Assembly: GCA_002426795.1 (NCBI GenBank)
Contig: DINQ01000019.1
Span: 1-31,277, forward strand
Reading direction: 5' to 3'
DNA from: Bacteroidales bacterium UBA5536
GTDB lineage: Bacteria; Bacteroidota; Bacteroidia; Bacteroidales; F082
Length of the DNA stretch: 31,277 nucleotides
Below the pieces are notes generated by a model. The model saw only the letters and a program-made list of their open reading frames with translations. It was not told where the DNA came from and did not search any database. The position numbers and the translations under genes were made by a program. This document shows, one piece after another, positions 6,699-14,929 of this stretch (positions within the stretch are counted from its first letter, which is position 1; each line of letters begins with the position of its first letter).

Positions 6699-9512
6699 AT
6701 GGCAAAAACCAAGTATGTTTATTCCTTTGGCAATCGCAAAGCTGACGGAAACTCTTCAATGAAAGCCCTGCTGGGCGGCAAAGGTGCCAACCTTGCTGAA
6801 ATGAACCTCATAGGAATCCCTGTTCCTCCAGGATTTACTATTACAACTGAGGTATGCACCCTTTATTACGATAAAGGTGAGGCAAAAGCGATTGAACTGA
6901 TCAGAGATGAAGTTGAAGCCGCTGTAAAAAAAGTAGAGAAAATCATGGGTACCAAATTCGGTTCCCGCGAAAATCCCTGTTTGCTTTCAGTTCGTTCTGG
7001 TGCACGCGCTTCGATGCCGGGCATGATGGACACTGTGCTCAACCTGGGGTTGAATGACGAAGCCGTTGAAGGCATTGCGCTCAAAACCGGAAACGACCGT
7101 TTTGCATGGGACTCATACCGTCGTTTTGTACAAATGTATGGCGACGTGGTAATGGGCATGAAACCCGAATCAAAAGAGGACCACGATCCTTTTGAAGAAA
7201 TTATCGACCAGATTAAGGAAGAAAAGGGTGTAAAACTTGACACCGAACTTACCACCGACGATCTGAAAGAAATGGTACGCCGTTTCAAAGAAGCTGTAAA
7301 AAAGAACACTGGAAAAGACTTCCCAACAGATCCCTGGGAACAACTTTGGGGCTCCATCATGGCTGTTTTCAACAGTTGGATGAACGAACGCGCCATCATT
7401 TACCGCAAACTCAACAACATCCCAGCCGAATGGGGTACTGCTGTTAACGTGCAAGCCATGGTATTCGGAAACATGGGTCTTTCTTCAGGAACAGGTGTTG
7501 CCTTTACACGTGATGCTGGTACTGGCGAAGACATCTTTAACGGAGAATATTTGTTAAACGCACAAGGCGAAGACGTTGTAGCAGGCATCCGTACACCACA
7601 GGAAATCAGCCTCGAGGGTTCGCGCCGTTGGGCAGCATTGCAGAACATCAGTGAAGAAGAGCGTGCCAGCAAATATCCATCGCTGGAAGAAGCCATGCCA
7701 GCTATTTTCAACGAACTCAACGATCTTCAACAAAAACTTGAAGACCACTACCGCGATATGCAGGACCTCGAATTCACCATTCAGGAAGGTAAATTGTGGT
7801 TGCTCCAAACCCGTAACGGAAAACGTACAGGGGCTGCTATGGTGCGTATCGCCATGGAAATGCTCGATCAGAAAATCATCAACAAGAATGAAGCTTTGTT
7901 ACGTGTTGAGCCCAATAAACTGGATGAGCTTTTGCACCCTGTTTTTGATACCGATGCGTTGAAGAAAGCTTCTGTGATGGCCAAAGGTTTGCCAGCTTCT
8001 CCAGGCGCTGCAACCGGACAAATCGTTTTCCATGCTGACGAAGCCGAAACATGGGCTGCAAGTGGCAAGAAGGTAGTTTTGGTTCGCATTGAGACTTCAC
8101 CTGAAGACCTCAAGGGAATGAACGTTGCCGAAGGTATTTTAACTGCCCGTGGTGGCATGACCTCACACGCAGCTGTTGTTGCCCGCGGAATGGGTAAATG
8201 CTGTGTTTCAGGTGCAGGTGGCATCAAAATTGACTATAAAAACCGCACCATCACGATGGGTGGAAAGACCTTTAAAGAAGGTGATTTCATTTCTCTCAAC
8301 GGCAGCACTGGTGAAGTATATGATGGACGCGTCGATACCAAAGATCCTGAATTGAGTGGCTATTTTGGTCGCCTGATGGAACTGGCCGACAAGAAATCGC
8401 GTATGCTTGTCAGAACTAATGCCGACACGCCTCACGACTCAAAAGTTGCCCGTCAGTTTGGTGCCCAGGGTATTGGCCTTTGCCGTACCGAGCATATGTT
8501 CTTTGGTGGCGATAAAATCCTTGCCATGCGCGAAATGATTCTGGCCGCTGATGAAGCAGGTCGCCGCGAAGCGCTTGCCAAGCTGCTCCCAATTCAGCGC
8601 GAAGACTTTGAAGGCATCTTCGAAGCCATGAACGGACTTCCTGTGACTGTTCGCCTGCTCGACCCACCTTTGCACGAATTTGTTCCTCACGATGACAAAG
8701 GCCAGAAAGAAATGGCCAAAGTGATGAATGTTCCGGTTGAAACCATCAAGAACAAAATTAGCGAACTTGAGGAATTCAACCCGATGTTGGGTCACCGTGG
8801 ATGTCGCTTGGGCAATACTTATCCAGAAATCACTGAGATGCAGGCCCGTGCCATCATCGAAGCTGCCCTGAACTTAAAAGCCCGTGGTTTGGATGCACGT
8901 CCCGAAATCATGATCCCACTCACAGGTACGCTGGCTGAGATGAAACTGCAGGAAACCATTGTTCGCGATACCATCGCCAAGGTCTTTGCTGAACGCAACG
9001 ACTCCATTAAATTCCTTGTTGGAACCATGATCGAAGTGCCAAGAGCAGCGCTGGTTGCTGACGAAATTGCCAAATCAGCTGAATTCTTCTCATTCGGAAC
9101 CAATGACCTCACACAGATGACTTTTGGTTACTCACGTGATGACGCTGGCCGTTTCCTCGATGTATACCTCAAAAAAGGACTTCTCAAACATGATCCTTTC
9201 CAGGTACTCGACCAGACTGGCGTTGGACAGTTGGTGAAGATGGCAGTGAAAAAAGGCCGTAAAACCCGTCCTGATATTAAATTGGGTATCTGCGGTGAGC
9301 ATGGTGGCGAACCCAGTTCGGTTATGTTCTGCCATGAAGCCGGCCTCAACTATGTAAGTTGTTCTCCATACCGTGTGCCAATTGCACGTTTGGCAGCTGC
9401 TCAGGCTTCTGTGATAGAAAAGATGGCCGAGAAAGCTAAAGCAGAAGAAAAAGAAGCCAAATCCAAAAAAGGCAAGAAAGGCAAAAAATCTGCCAAAAAA
9501 TCAAAAAAATAA
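6699..9512 (+). CDS. ppdK: Pyruvate, phosphate dikinase
   Basis: This enzyme interconverts pyruvate + ATP + Pi with PEP + AMP + PPi in the cytoplasm. The 937-residue protein has the full three-domain layout. The N-terminal ATP-grasp region contains GGKGANLAEMN (about 27-37) and the SVRSGARASMPGMMDTVLN segment. The central phosphohistidine domain has GGMTSHAAVVARGMGKCC, with the catalytic His at residue 490. The C-terminal TIM barrel ends with LGICGEHGG, with the catalytic Cys at about residue 865. It is longer than many homologues because of a charged helical insertion at about 165-205 and an unusual Lys/Ala-rich tail in the last 25 or so residues. It has its own promoter and a strong terminator, and is followed by pckA, so PEP supply and use are encoded side by side. 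The assignment is very secure. Confidence 0.97.
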   Translation: MAKTKYVYSFGNRKADGNSSMKALLGGKGANLAEMNLIGIPVPPGFTITTEVCTLYYDKGEAKAIELIRDEVEAAVKKVEKIMGTKFGSRENPCLLSVRSGARASMPGMMDTVLNLGLNDEAVEGIALKTGNDRFAWDSYRRFVQMYGDVVMGMKPESKEDHDPFEEIIDQIKEEKGVKLDTELTTDDLKEMVRRFKEAVKKNTGKDFPTDPWEQLWGSIMAVFNSWMNERAIIYRKLNNIPAEWGTAVNVQAMVFGNMGLSSGTGVAFTRDAGTGEDIFNGEYLLNAQGEDVVAGIRTPQEISLEGSRRWAALQNISEEERASKYPSLEEAMPAIFNELNDLQQKLEDHYRDMQDLEFTIQEGKLWLLQTRNGKRTGAAMVRIAMEMLDQKIINKNEALLRVEPNKLDELLHPVFDTDALKKASVMAKGLPASPGAATGQIVFHADEAETWAASGKKVVLVRIETSPEDLKGMNVAEGILTARGGMTSHAAVVARGMGKCCVSGAGGIKIDYKNRTITMGGKTFKEGDFISLNGSTGEVYDGRVDTKDPELSGYFGRLMELADKKSRMLVRTNADTPHDSKVARQFGAQGIGLCRTEHMFFGGDKILAMREMILAADEAGRREALAKLLPIQREDFEGIFEAMNGLPVTVRLLDPPLHEFVPHDDKGQKEMAKVMNVPVETIKNKISELEEFNPMLGHRGCRLGNTYPEITEMQARAIIEAALNLKARGLDARPEIMIPLTGTLAEMKLQETIVRDTIAKVFAERNDSIKFLVGTMIEVPRAALVADEIAKSAEFFSFGTNDLTQMTFGYSRDDAGRFLDVYLKKGLLKHDPFQVLDQTGVGQLVKMAVKKGRKTRPDIKLGICGEHGGEPSSVMFCHEAGLNYVSCSPYRVPIARLAAAQASVIEKMAEKAKAEEKEAKSKKGKKGKKSAKKSKK

Positions 9513-9536
9513 GCTGACATCAGCTGAATAGCCGAA

Positions 9537-9574
9537 CAGGCATTTGGACAATGGTTCAAATGCCTGTTTTTTTT
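9537..9574 (+). terminator. Rho-independent terminator of ppdK
   Basis: A perfect 10-bp stem (CAGGCATTTG at 9537-9546 with CAAATGCCTG at 9557-9566) and a 10-nt loop are followed directly by eight T (9567-9574). It lies 25 bp after the ppdK stop and separates ppdK from pckA transcription. Confidence 0.9.
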
Positions 9575-9607
9575 ATGCATTCAACCCGCCAATTGTTCCG
9601 CAATCGA

Positions 9608-9636
9608 TTGTTTTATGGTGAAACTTTTTAACTTTG
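9608..9636 (+). promoter_or_regulatory. pckA promoter (TTG, 18 bp, TAACTTTG)
   Basis: TAACTTTG at 9629-9636 matches the Bacteroidota -7 consensus exactly. A TTG at 9608-9610 lies 18 bp upstream of it, close to the expected -33 spacing. The pckA ATG follows 41 bp later. Placed just after the ppdK terminator, this indicates independent transcription of pckA. Confidence 0.65.
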
Positions 9637-9677
9637 CAGCCGAACCATCTTAATCAATCTCATTTAATAAAAAAAGT

Positions 9678-11294
9678 ATGACTAAAGACCTTTCTAAGAT
9701 TAAGTCCGATTTGGCGTCATACGGTATAACCGATGTCAGTGAAATATTTTATAACACCTCTTATGAGGAGCTTTATGCGCATGAGACCGATCCGTCACTG
9801 GAAGGTTTTGCCAAAGGCGTTGTGACCGACACCGGAGCCGTTTCAGTTGATACCGGCATTTTTACCGGCAGATCGCCCAAGGACAAATTCATTGTGATGG
9901 ACGACGTTTCGCGCGATACCGTGTGGTGGTCAACACAAGGCAAAAATGACAACAGACCCCTTGAGCCTGAAAAATGGGAAAAACTCAAAAAAATCGCTGC
10001 TCATGAACTCACCAGCAAGAAATTGTACGTGATGGATGCCTATGCCGGTGCAAATCCCGATACGCGTCTCAAGGTTCGTTTTGTGATGGAAGTTGCCTGG
10101 CAGGCTCATTTCGTTAAAAACATGTTTATCAGACCTTCAGAAGAAGAGCTGGTCAACTTCAAACCCGATTTTGTAGTTCTAAATGCCTCAAAAACAGTGA
10201 ATCCCGACTGGAAAGAAATGGGCATGAACTCCGAAAACTTTGTTGTTTTTAACCTGACTGAAAGAATGGCACTTATTGGCGGCAGCTGGTATGGTGGCGA
10301 GATGAAGAAAGGTATTTTCACCATGATGAATTACTACCTGCCACTCAAAGGCATTGCAGCCATGCACTGCTCAGCCAATGTAGGAAAAGACGGTGATGTG
10401 GCTATTTTCTTTGGACTTTCAGGAACGGGCAAAACGACACTTTCTGCTGATCCAAAACGCGCCCTGATCGGCGATGATGAGCACGGGTGGGACGACGATG
10501 GCGTTTTCAACTTCGAAGGAGGCTGCTACGCCAAGTGTATCAACCTGAGCAAAGAAAATGAACCCGATATCTACAATGCCATCAAACGCGATGCCTTGTT
10601 GGAGAATCTGGTTGTTCGCCCTGACAAGTCTATCGATTTTGCCGACAATTCAAAAACCGAGAACACCCGTGTTTCTTACCCTATTTACCACATCGAAAAC
10701 ATCGTAAAACCGGTTTCGAAAGCTGGCCACGCTAAAAAGGTGATCTTCCTCACAGCCGATGCTTTTGGTGTACTGCCTCCAGTTTCGCGTTTAAGCAGTG
10801 ACCAAACCAAATACCATTTCCTTTCAGGATTTACTGCAAAACTCGCCGGAACCGAATTGGGTGTTACTACACCACAACCCACATTCAGCGCCTGTTTTGG
10901 TAATGCATTCCTCGCATTGCATCCCACTAAATATGCGGTTGAACTGGTGAAACGCATGGAAGCTGCCGGAGCAAAAGCCTACCTGGTAAACACCGGTTGG
11001 AATGGCTCAGGTAAACGCATCTCTATCAAAGACACCCGTGCCATCATCGATGCCATATTAGACGGCAGCATCGACAAAGCTCCATCGAAAGTAATTCCAT
11101 ACTTCAATCTGGAAGTTCCCACAAAACTAGATGGAGTTGATACTGGAATACTTGATCCCCGCGATACTTATGAATCAGCAGAGAAATGGGAAGTAAAAGC
11201 CAAAGACCTGGCCAAACGCTTCATCGACAACTTCGACAAATACACCGATAACGAAGAAGGAAAACGTCTGGTAGCTGCAGGCCCCCAGTTATAG
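9678..11294 (+). CDS. pckA: Phosphoenolpyruvate carboxykinase (ATP)
   Basis: This 538-residue enzyme interconverts oxaloacetate + ATP with PEP + CO2 + ADP. In fermentative Bacteroidota it usually works in the carboxylating direction, making oxaloacetate and ATP on the way to succinate; which direction dominates here is inference. Motifs seen are TGRSPKDKFIV near residue 62, the P-loop GLSGTGKTT with its Lys at residue 252, and GDDEHGWDDDGVFNFEGGC, carrying the metal-binding Asp and the adenine/metal region. The length and the absence of GTP-type motifs fit the ATP-dependent class. It has its own promoter and terminator. With ppdK directly upstream, the pair can interconvert oxaloacetate, PEP and pyruvate with recovery of pyrophosphate energy. 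Confidence 0.97.
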   Translation: MTKDLSKIKSDLASYGITDVSEIFYNTSYEELYAHETDPSLEGFAKGVVTDTGAVSVDTGIFTGRSPKDKFIVMDDVSRDTVWWSTQGKNDNRPLEPEKWEKLKKIAAHELTSKKLYVMDAYAGANPDTRLKVRFVMEVAWQAHFVKNMFIRPSEEELVNFKPDFVVLNASKTVNPDWKEMGMNSENFVVFNLTERMALIGGSWYGGEMKKGIFTMMNYYLPLKGIAAMHCSANVGKDGDVAIFFGLSGTGKTTLSADPKRALIGDDEHGWDDDGVFNFEGGCYAKCINLSKENEPDIYNAIKRDALLENLVVRPDKSIDFADNSKTENTRVSYPIYHIENIVKPVSKAGHAKKVIFLTADAFGVLPPVSRLSSDQTKYHFLSGFTAKLAGTELGVTTPQPTFSACFGNAFLALHPTKYAVELVKRMEAAGAKAYLVNTGWNGSGKRISIKDTRAIIDAILDGSIDKAPSKVIPYFNLEVPTKLDGVDTGILDPRDTYESAEKWEVKAKDLAKRFIDNFDKYTDNEEGKRLVAAGPQL

Positions 11295-11314
11295 TTTTCT
11301 GACCAATATTAGTG

Positions 11315-11346
11315 AAAGACCCGATGAAATTTCATCGGGTCTTTTT
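11315..11346 (+). terminator. Rho-independent terminator of pckA
   Basis: A perfect 15-bp inverted repeat (11315-11329 with 11330-11344; core GACCCGATGAAA/TTTCATCGGGTC) ends in a T run to 11346. The symmetry centre has no unpaired bases, so the physical loop would open the central A/T pairs. It begins 20 bp after the pckA stop. Because the hairpin is symmetric with A/T flanks, it may work mainly for the plus strand. Confidence 0.9.
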
Positions 11347-11399
11347 ATTTGGTAACCTTTTCTTGACAATCGCTTAAATTATTTTTCTTGGTAACAATT

Positions 11400-11407
11400 T
11401 AAGTTTG
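11400..11407 (+). promoter_or_regulatory. -7 promoter element for the csd-like gene (TAAGTTTG)
   Basis: TAAGTTTG fits TAnnTTTG exactly and ends 24 bp before the ATG at 11432. It overlaps the TTG that opens the longest frame, which rules out that TTG as the start codon. Confidence 0.6.
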
Positions 11408-11431
11408 CAACCGATTGAAACAAGCAGAAAT

Positions 11432-11647
11432 ATGCGTAAAGGAATTATCGCTGAAATCAACCACAGGCAAGGATATGGCTTTATCATAGAGCAGGAACAA
11501 GGCTATCATATCCGTTTTAACACCCAAGATCTGGCAGAAAATTATGCCCTTAAGGATGAAGTTGTATTTAGCATTCTCGACCTTGACCCTGGTCGTATCG
11601 CAGTTAATATCTCTCGTCCTTCCGAAAAGCAGCAAAAAGCCAGTTGA
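11432..11647 (+). CDS. Small cold-shock-domain-like protein (71 aa)
   Basis: This is probably a single OB-fold nucleic-acid-binding protein. The longer frame opens at TTG 11405, but a promoter element covers that codon, so the ATG at 11432 is the likely start. The 71 residues follow the cold-shock pattern: MRKGIIAEINHRQGYGFI corresponds to KGxVKWFNxxKGFGFI (RNP1-like QGYGFI), YHIRFN sits at the RNP2-like position, and VVFSILDLDPGRIAVNI matches the final VxFEIxxGxxGxxAxNV strand. Aromatic residues are fewer than in classical CspA, so RNA binding may be weaker or specialised. The gene is monocistronic and convergent with the receptor gene, with a 7-bp gap. The fold call is inferred from pattern alignment; its function in cold adaptation is not shown. 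Confidence 0.7.
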   Translation: MRKGIIAEINHRQGYGFIIEQEQGYHIRFNTQDLAENYALKDEVVFSILDLDPGRIAVNISRPSEKQQKAS

Positions 11648-11654
11648 GAAACAA

Positions 11655-14057
11655 CTAAAATTCCACCATCACGCCGATAGTCGGAAGCACTGTACCGCTT
11701 GTATTGGGGATGCCTCTCAATACATAGCGAGTGTTGCCATCTACTGTTTCAAAATTACCGTTGGCGTCTTTCTCACGGATCAGGTTATCCTGAAGCTCCG
11801 CCTTGAAGTTATAGAGGTTTTGGATATCCAGATAAAACATCAACGACCATTTATCGAAGAAATATTTCTTGTCAACACGCACATCCAACTGGTGATAGGG
11901 TTTAAGACGAAGTGCATTTAAATCATTGAAATTGAGGTAAGGACCACCTTGGGCATCCCAGGCTGCAATCAATGACGATTTGTTCAGATCATAAGGCGTA
12001 TAGGGCAGGCCACCATCAAAACGCCATTTTGCACCAACAATCCAGTTCTTTTTCAATGTTTTACTGGCTGTTAAGGTGATAATGTGGCGGAAATCCCAGC
12101 TCGATGGAATTACCTTGTCATTCTTATCTTCAAATTCACTTCTGACAAAGGTGTATGACATGATCAGGTTTAAACCTGAAGACAACTGAGTACGGTTAAG
12201 TACCTCGAAACCATACGCACGTCCCTTATTTACTGAGATGACCTCCTCATTACCAATCACTCCAAAATCAGCACCTTTATTGGCAAGGCTAATCGAGTCA
12301 TTCACCGAAAAGGGATAGCGGCTGTATTGCTTGTAAAAACCTTCGAGTGAAAAGAAGATATCAGGCTTCGGAATAAACTGTACACCAGCAATATAATGAT
12401 TGGCAGCAATATACTTCAAATCATTGTCTTTGTTGACCAGTGTGCCGCTGTTGTCTCTGAACCCCAGAGTGGTATAAGCCGGCAATTGGAAATAGCGACC
12501 AGCATTGGTGGTAACAGCCCATTTTTCGCTCAGTGCATATGAAGCCGAGAAGCGGGGCGAAAGCTGATCGATAGGATTCTGCATCGAAGTGCTGTAATTG
12601 TTCGCATCGGTACGCAAACCAGCAGAGAGCGTCAACCTGTCGTTGAGGAGATTACGACTCAACTGCGCTGAGGCTGAATATTTAAACAATTGCAAATCTG
12701 ATTGATAGTCAATGTTCAGTAATTGATCACCCACAAAAAGCTGCTGCTTTGTACGGTTGTTATATTTGGCAAATTCGCTTCCCAAAGAGTAAACAAACTT
12801 ATAATCGCCCCAGCGGATATTGTTTTCATAACGAATTTTATTCTCGATCTCCTGCGAGGTATAATCCAAAGATCTGGGCCGCGACTCATCGTTTTCGGGG
12901 TATTTGTAGCTTGTGTTGTTCAACATATTGCGACTCACAACAAGCGTTTGGAAACTATTGTCTTTGTAATGTCTGTAAACCGCACCGATGGCATAGCTCC
13001 ATTGCTCGTTTACCGGCAAAAATCCCAAAATATACTCCTGGTCTTCAGTCGGGTTTTCAATACCAGTGTTTAGTTTAAACTGGTCAAGTGCGCCGATACT
13101 AACAATGGTAAGCTCGTTTTTAGGGTCAAATCTCGTCTTCCATTTCAGCTGATAGTCGTTAAATGTTGGCAGAAAAGGCAATCCGATTACATCGAATAAA
13201 AACTGTAAATATGAGCGACGTACTGAAAAGATGAAACTCGATTTCTCACCTGCAGGACCATCAGTTGTCAAACTGATTTCTGAAGCTCCAACACTACCTC
13301 TGAAGCGCGGTTTTTCCTTATTCCCTTCTTTCTGAGTGAATTCAAATATTCCACTGAGTGCATTGCCCCTGTTTGCAGGGAAAGCCCCCGAATAGAAATC
13401 GACAGAGCTGATAAAATCGGCATTCAGGATGCCAACAGCACCTCCAGAAGATCCCTGGGTGGCAAAGTGATTGATTGTAGGTATCTGCACACCATCAAGA
13501 TAAAAAGTAGCTTCGCTTGGACCTCCTCCCCTGATGATGATATCGTTTCGGAAAGAGACCCCAGATCCAACCCCTGGCAGCGACTGAATGACCCTCGAAA
13601 TATCGCGGTTGCTACCGGGACTGGTTTCAATTTCGCGTACGCCCAGTTTTTGAAGTGACAATGGACTTTCTTCTGTCCGGATGAATGGATTGGCCTTCAC
13701 CTCTACTTCCTGCAAGGAGATGCCCGCATTTTTCATAGCAATCTCGATATACTCAGTTTTGGCATTGCTCACCTGAACCTCTGGCGAAGTGGCATTGACA
13801 TAGCCAACATACGTTGCTTCCAGCTTAATAAAACCCGGAGTTAAACCAGTGATGAGAAACTTTCCATCGAAATCAGTTGTTGCCCCTATGGTCGTTCCTT
13901 TGACGACAACGTTGGCAAATGGCAAAGGTTCATTGTTGGTAGCATCGATCACACGGCCACTGATTTGGGCATTTTGCGCCAACATTGAAGCAGTCGACGT
14001 GATGAACAGAGCTGTAGATAGGAAGAATATCTTAAGTTTGGTTGTGAGTTGCTTCAT
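11655..14057 (-). CDS. TonB-dependent receptor with carboxypeptidase-regulatory-like N-domain
   Basis: This is an 800-residue outer-membrane active transporter. A signal peptide (about 1-27, ending MLAQ) is followed by a CarboxypepD_reg-like beta-sandwich (about 30-115, with SGRVIDATNNEPLPFANVVV). The plug domain follows (about 125-235), including SLPGVGSGVSFRNDIIIRGG and FYLDGVQIP. A 22-strand-type barrel runs to the end, which closes with a terminal Phe (IGVMVEF). The start overlaps the stop of the upstream lipoprotein gene by ATGA, so the two are translationally coupled and likely function together. There is no SusD-like partner, so this is not a standard glycan-utilisation pair. The N-terminal extension is not a classic STN signalling domain, so no direct anti-sigma link is suggested. 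The substrate is unknown. Confidence 0.92.
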   Translation of the reverse strand: MKQLTTKLKIFFLSTALFITSTASMLAQNAQISGRVIDATNNEPLPFANVVVKGTTIGATTDFDGKFLITGLTPGFIKLEATYVGYVNATSPEVQVSNAKTEYIEIAMKNAGISLQEVEVKANPFIRTEESPLSLQKLGVREIETSPGSNRDISRVIQSLPGVGSGVSFRNDIIIRGGGPSEATFYLDGVQIPTINHFATQGSSGGAVGILNADFISSVDFYSGAFPANRGNALSGIFEFTQKEGNKEKPRFRGSVGASEISLTTDGPAGEKSSFIFSVRRSYLQFLFDVIGLPFLPTFNDYQLKWKTRFDPKNELTIVSIGALDQFKLNTGIENPTEDQEYILGFLPVNEQWSYAIGAVYRHYKDNSFQTLVVSRNMLNNTSYKYPENDESRPRSLDYTSQEIENKIRYENNIRWGDYKFVYSLGSEFAKYNNRTKQQLFVGDQLLNIDYQSDLQLFKYSASAQLSRNLLNDRLTLSAGLRTDANNYSTSMQNPIDQLSPRFSASYALSEKWAVTTNAGRYFQLPAYTTLGFRDNSGTLVNKDNDLKYIAANHYIAGVQFIPKPDIFFSLEGFYKQYSRYPFSVNDSISLANKGADFGVIGNEEVISVNKGRAYGFEVLNRTQLSSGLNLIMSYTFVRSEFEDKNDKVIPSSWDFRHIITLTASKTLKKNWIVGAKWRFDGGLPYTPYDLNKSSLIAAWDAQGGPYLNFNDLNALRLKPYHQLDVRVDKKYFFDKWSLMFYLDIQNLYNFKAELQDNLIREKDANGNFETVDGNTRYVLRGIPNTSGTVLPTIGVMVEF

Positions 14058-14809
14058 TGTTTTTCTACTTGGAGGATAATACTTTTAAAAATATCGAGTG
14101 CTGTCGTCATGCCAGACAAATCGGTATAAAGCTTACCATCAGTACCGGCAAACTGTCCATGACCAATCGGATTAAGGTGGTAAGTATCCATCAGGTCGTT
14201 CATGTTCACTTCCACTGCATATACAACAGACGGCTGAGCAGATGTATGATAATTTGGTACATCTGCATGCTTTTCATTCGACCAATACGCGTTCCAGTCC
14301 CAGGGTTGGTTCACTTCAACCAAAAGCCTAAAACGTTCTGGTAGAGTTTTCAACGGGATAGCTTTCAGGCGAAAATCGGCACTCGGTGTGGCTCCGGTAT
14401 AGGCATCCGGGACTTTGTTTTCAGGATTTGGCATAGAGAATTCCGCAGTTTTTGCCACTTCACGACGGTGCAACCAATAAGGCAAAGAGGCCGGTCGTGA
14501 AGCTGGTCCTGAAATACGCAACCAGGTCCCATCACCTGCATCGCCATATTGAAAAATACCCGTTCCAACGGATTTTGTCACAAACAAGGTTTGGATCACA
14601 TTGCCTTCAAGGTCTTCTAGCCAAATGGCAAAAGAAGGATGATTGTGGTGCTTTCCTTTAGTCATGTTGACGACCAGTTCGGTACCAATAGTTGAAAACT
14701 TTTTTACAACAACCTCAGGATCAACACTTTTTGATAAGTTTGATTGATTCCGGCTGCAACTGCCCAAAATCAGGATCGATAAAAGTAAAATCGGAATTAA
14801 CCTTCGCAT
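14054..14809 (-). CDS. Lipoprotein, DUF2271-like, coupled to the TonB receptor
   Basis: The open frame is longer (from 14914), but ATG 14809 begins a textbook lipoprotein signal (MRRLIPILLLSILILGSCS) with the lipidated Cys at residue 18, giving 251 residues. The upstream part of the frame overlaps the dnaN terminator and is not coding. The mature protein has a His-rich segment (KGKHHNHPSFAIWLEDLEGN), strands ending in IQTLFVT, and a DAYTGATPSADFRL stretch. This pattern recalls DUF2271 periplasmic proteins, which I hold only tentatively. A long C-terminal part includes WDWNAYWSNEKH. Its stop overlaps the receptor start (ATGA). A plausible role is a surface or periplasmic accessory that binds the receptor's ligand, and the clustered His residues would suit a metal or metal complex; that is inference. 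Confidence 0.75.
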   Translation of the reverse strand: MRRLIPILLLSILILGSCSRNQSNLSKSVDPEVVVKKFSTIGTELVVNMTKGKHHNHPSFAIWLEDLEGNVIQTLFVTKSVGTGIFQYGDAGDGTWLRISGPASRPASLPYWLHRREVAKTAEFSMPNPENKVPDAYTGATPSADFRLKAIPLKTLPERFRLLVEVNQPWDWNAYWSNEKHADVPNYHTSAQPSVVYAVEVNMNDLMDTYHLNPIGHGQFAGTDGKLYTDLSGMTTALDIFKSIILQVEKQ

Positions 14810-14882
14810 AGGAGTCGTGTTTAATTTGGTAAATACAAACAACAACCAATAAACAAAATATTTGCTTTTTGGTTCGGAAAAT

Positions 14883-14911
14883 AAAAAATCCCCCGAAAAT
14901 TCCGGAGGATT
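14883..14911 (-). terminator. Rho-independent terminator of dnaN
   Basis: Reading the minus strand, AATCCTCCG pairs with CGGGGGATT around a short AT-rich loop (one internal mismatch) and is followed by TTTTTT (plus-strand A at 14883-14888). It begins about 19 bp after the dnaN stop and separates dnaN from the lipoprotein/receptor pair. Confidence 0.8.
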
Positions 14912-14929
14912 CAAAAGCAGAAATATCTC

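Noticed and set aside
6866..7399. Minus-strand open frame of 177 codons inside ppdK
   Set aside because: It lies wholly antisense to conserved ppdK sequence; its Ser/Phe-rich translation reflects the reverse complement of Glu/Lys codons.
14810..14914. N-terminal extension of the lipoprotein gene to 14914
   Set aside because: The extension overlaps the dnaN terminator and would bury the lipoprotein signal peptide 35 residues inside the protein.
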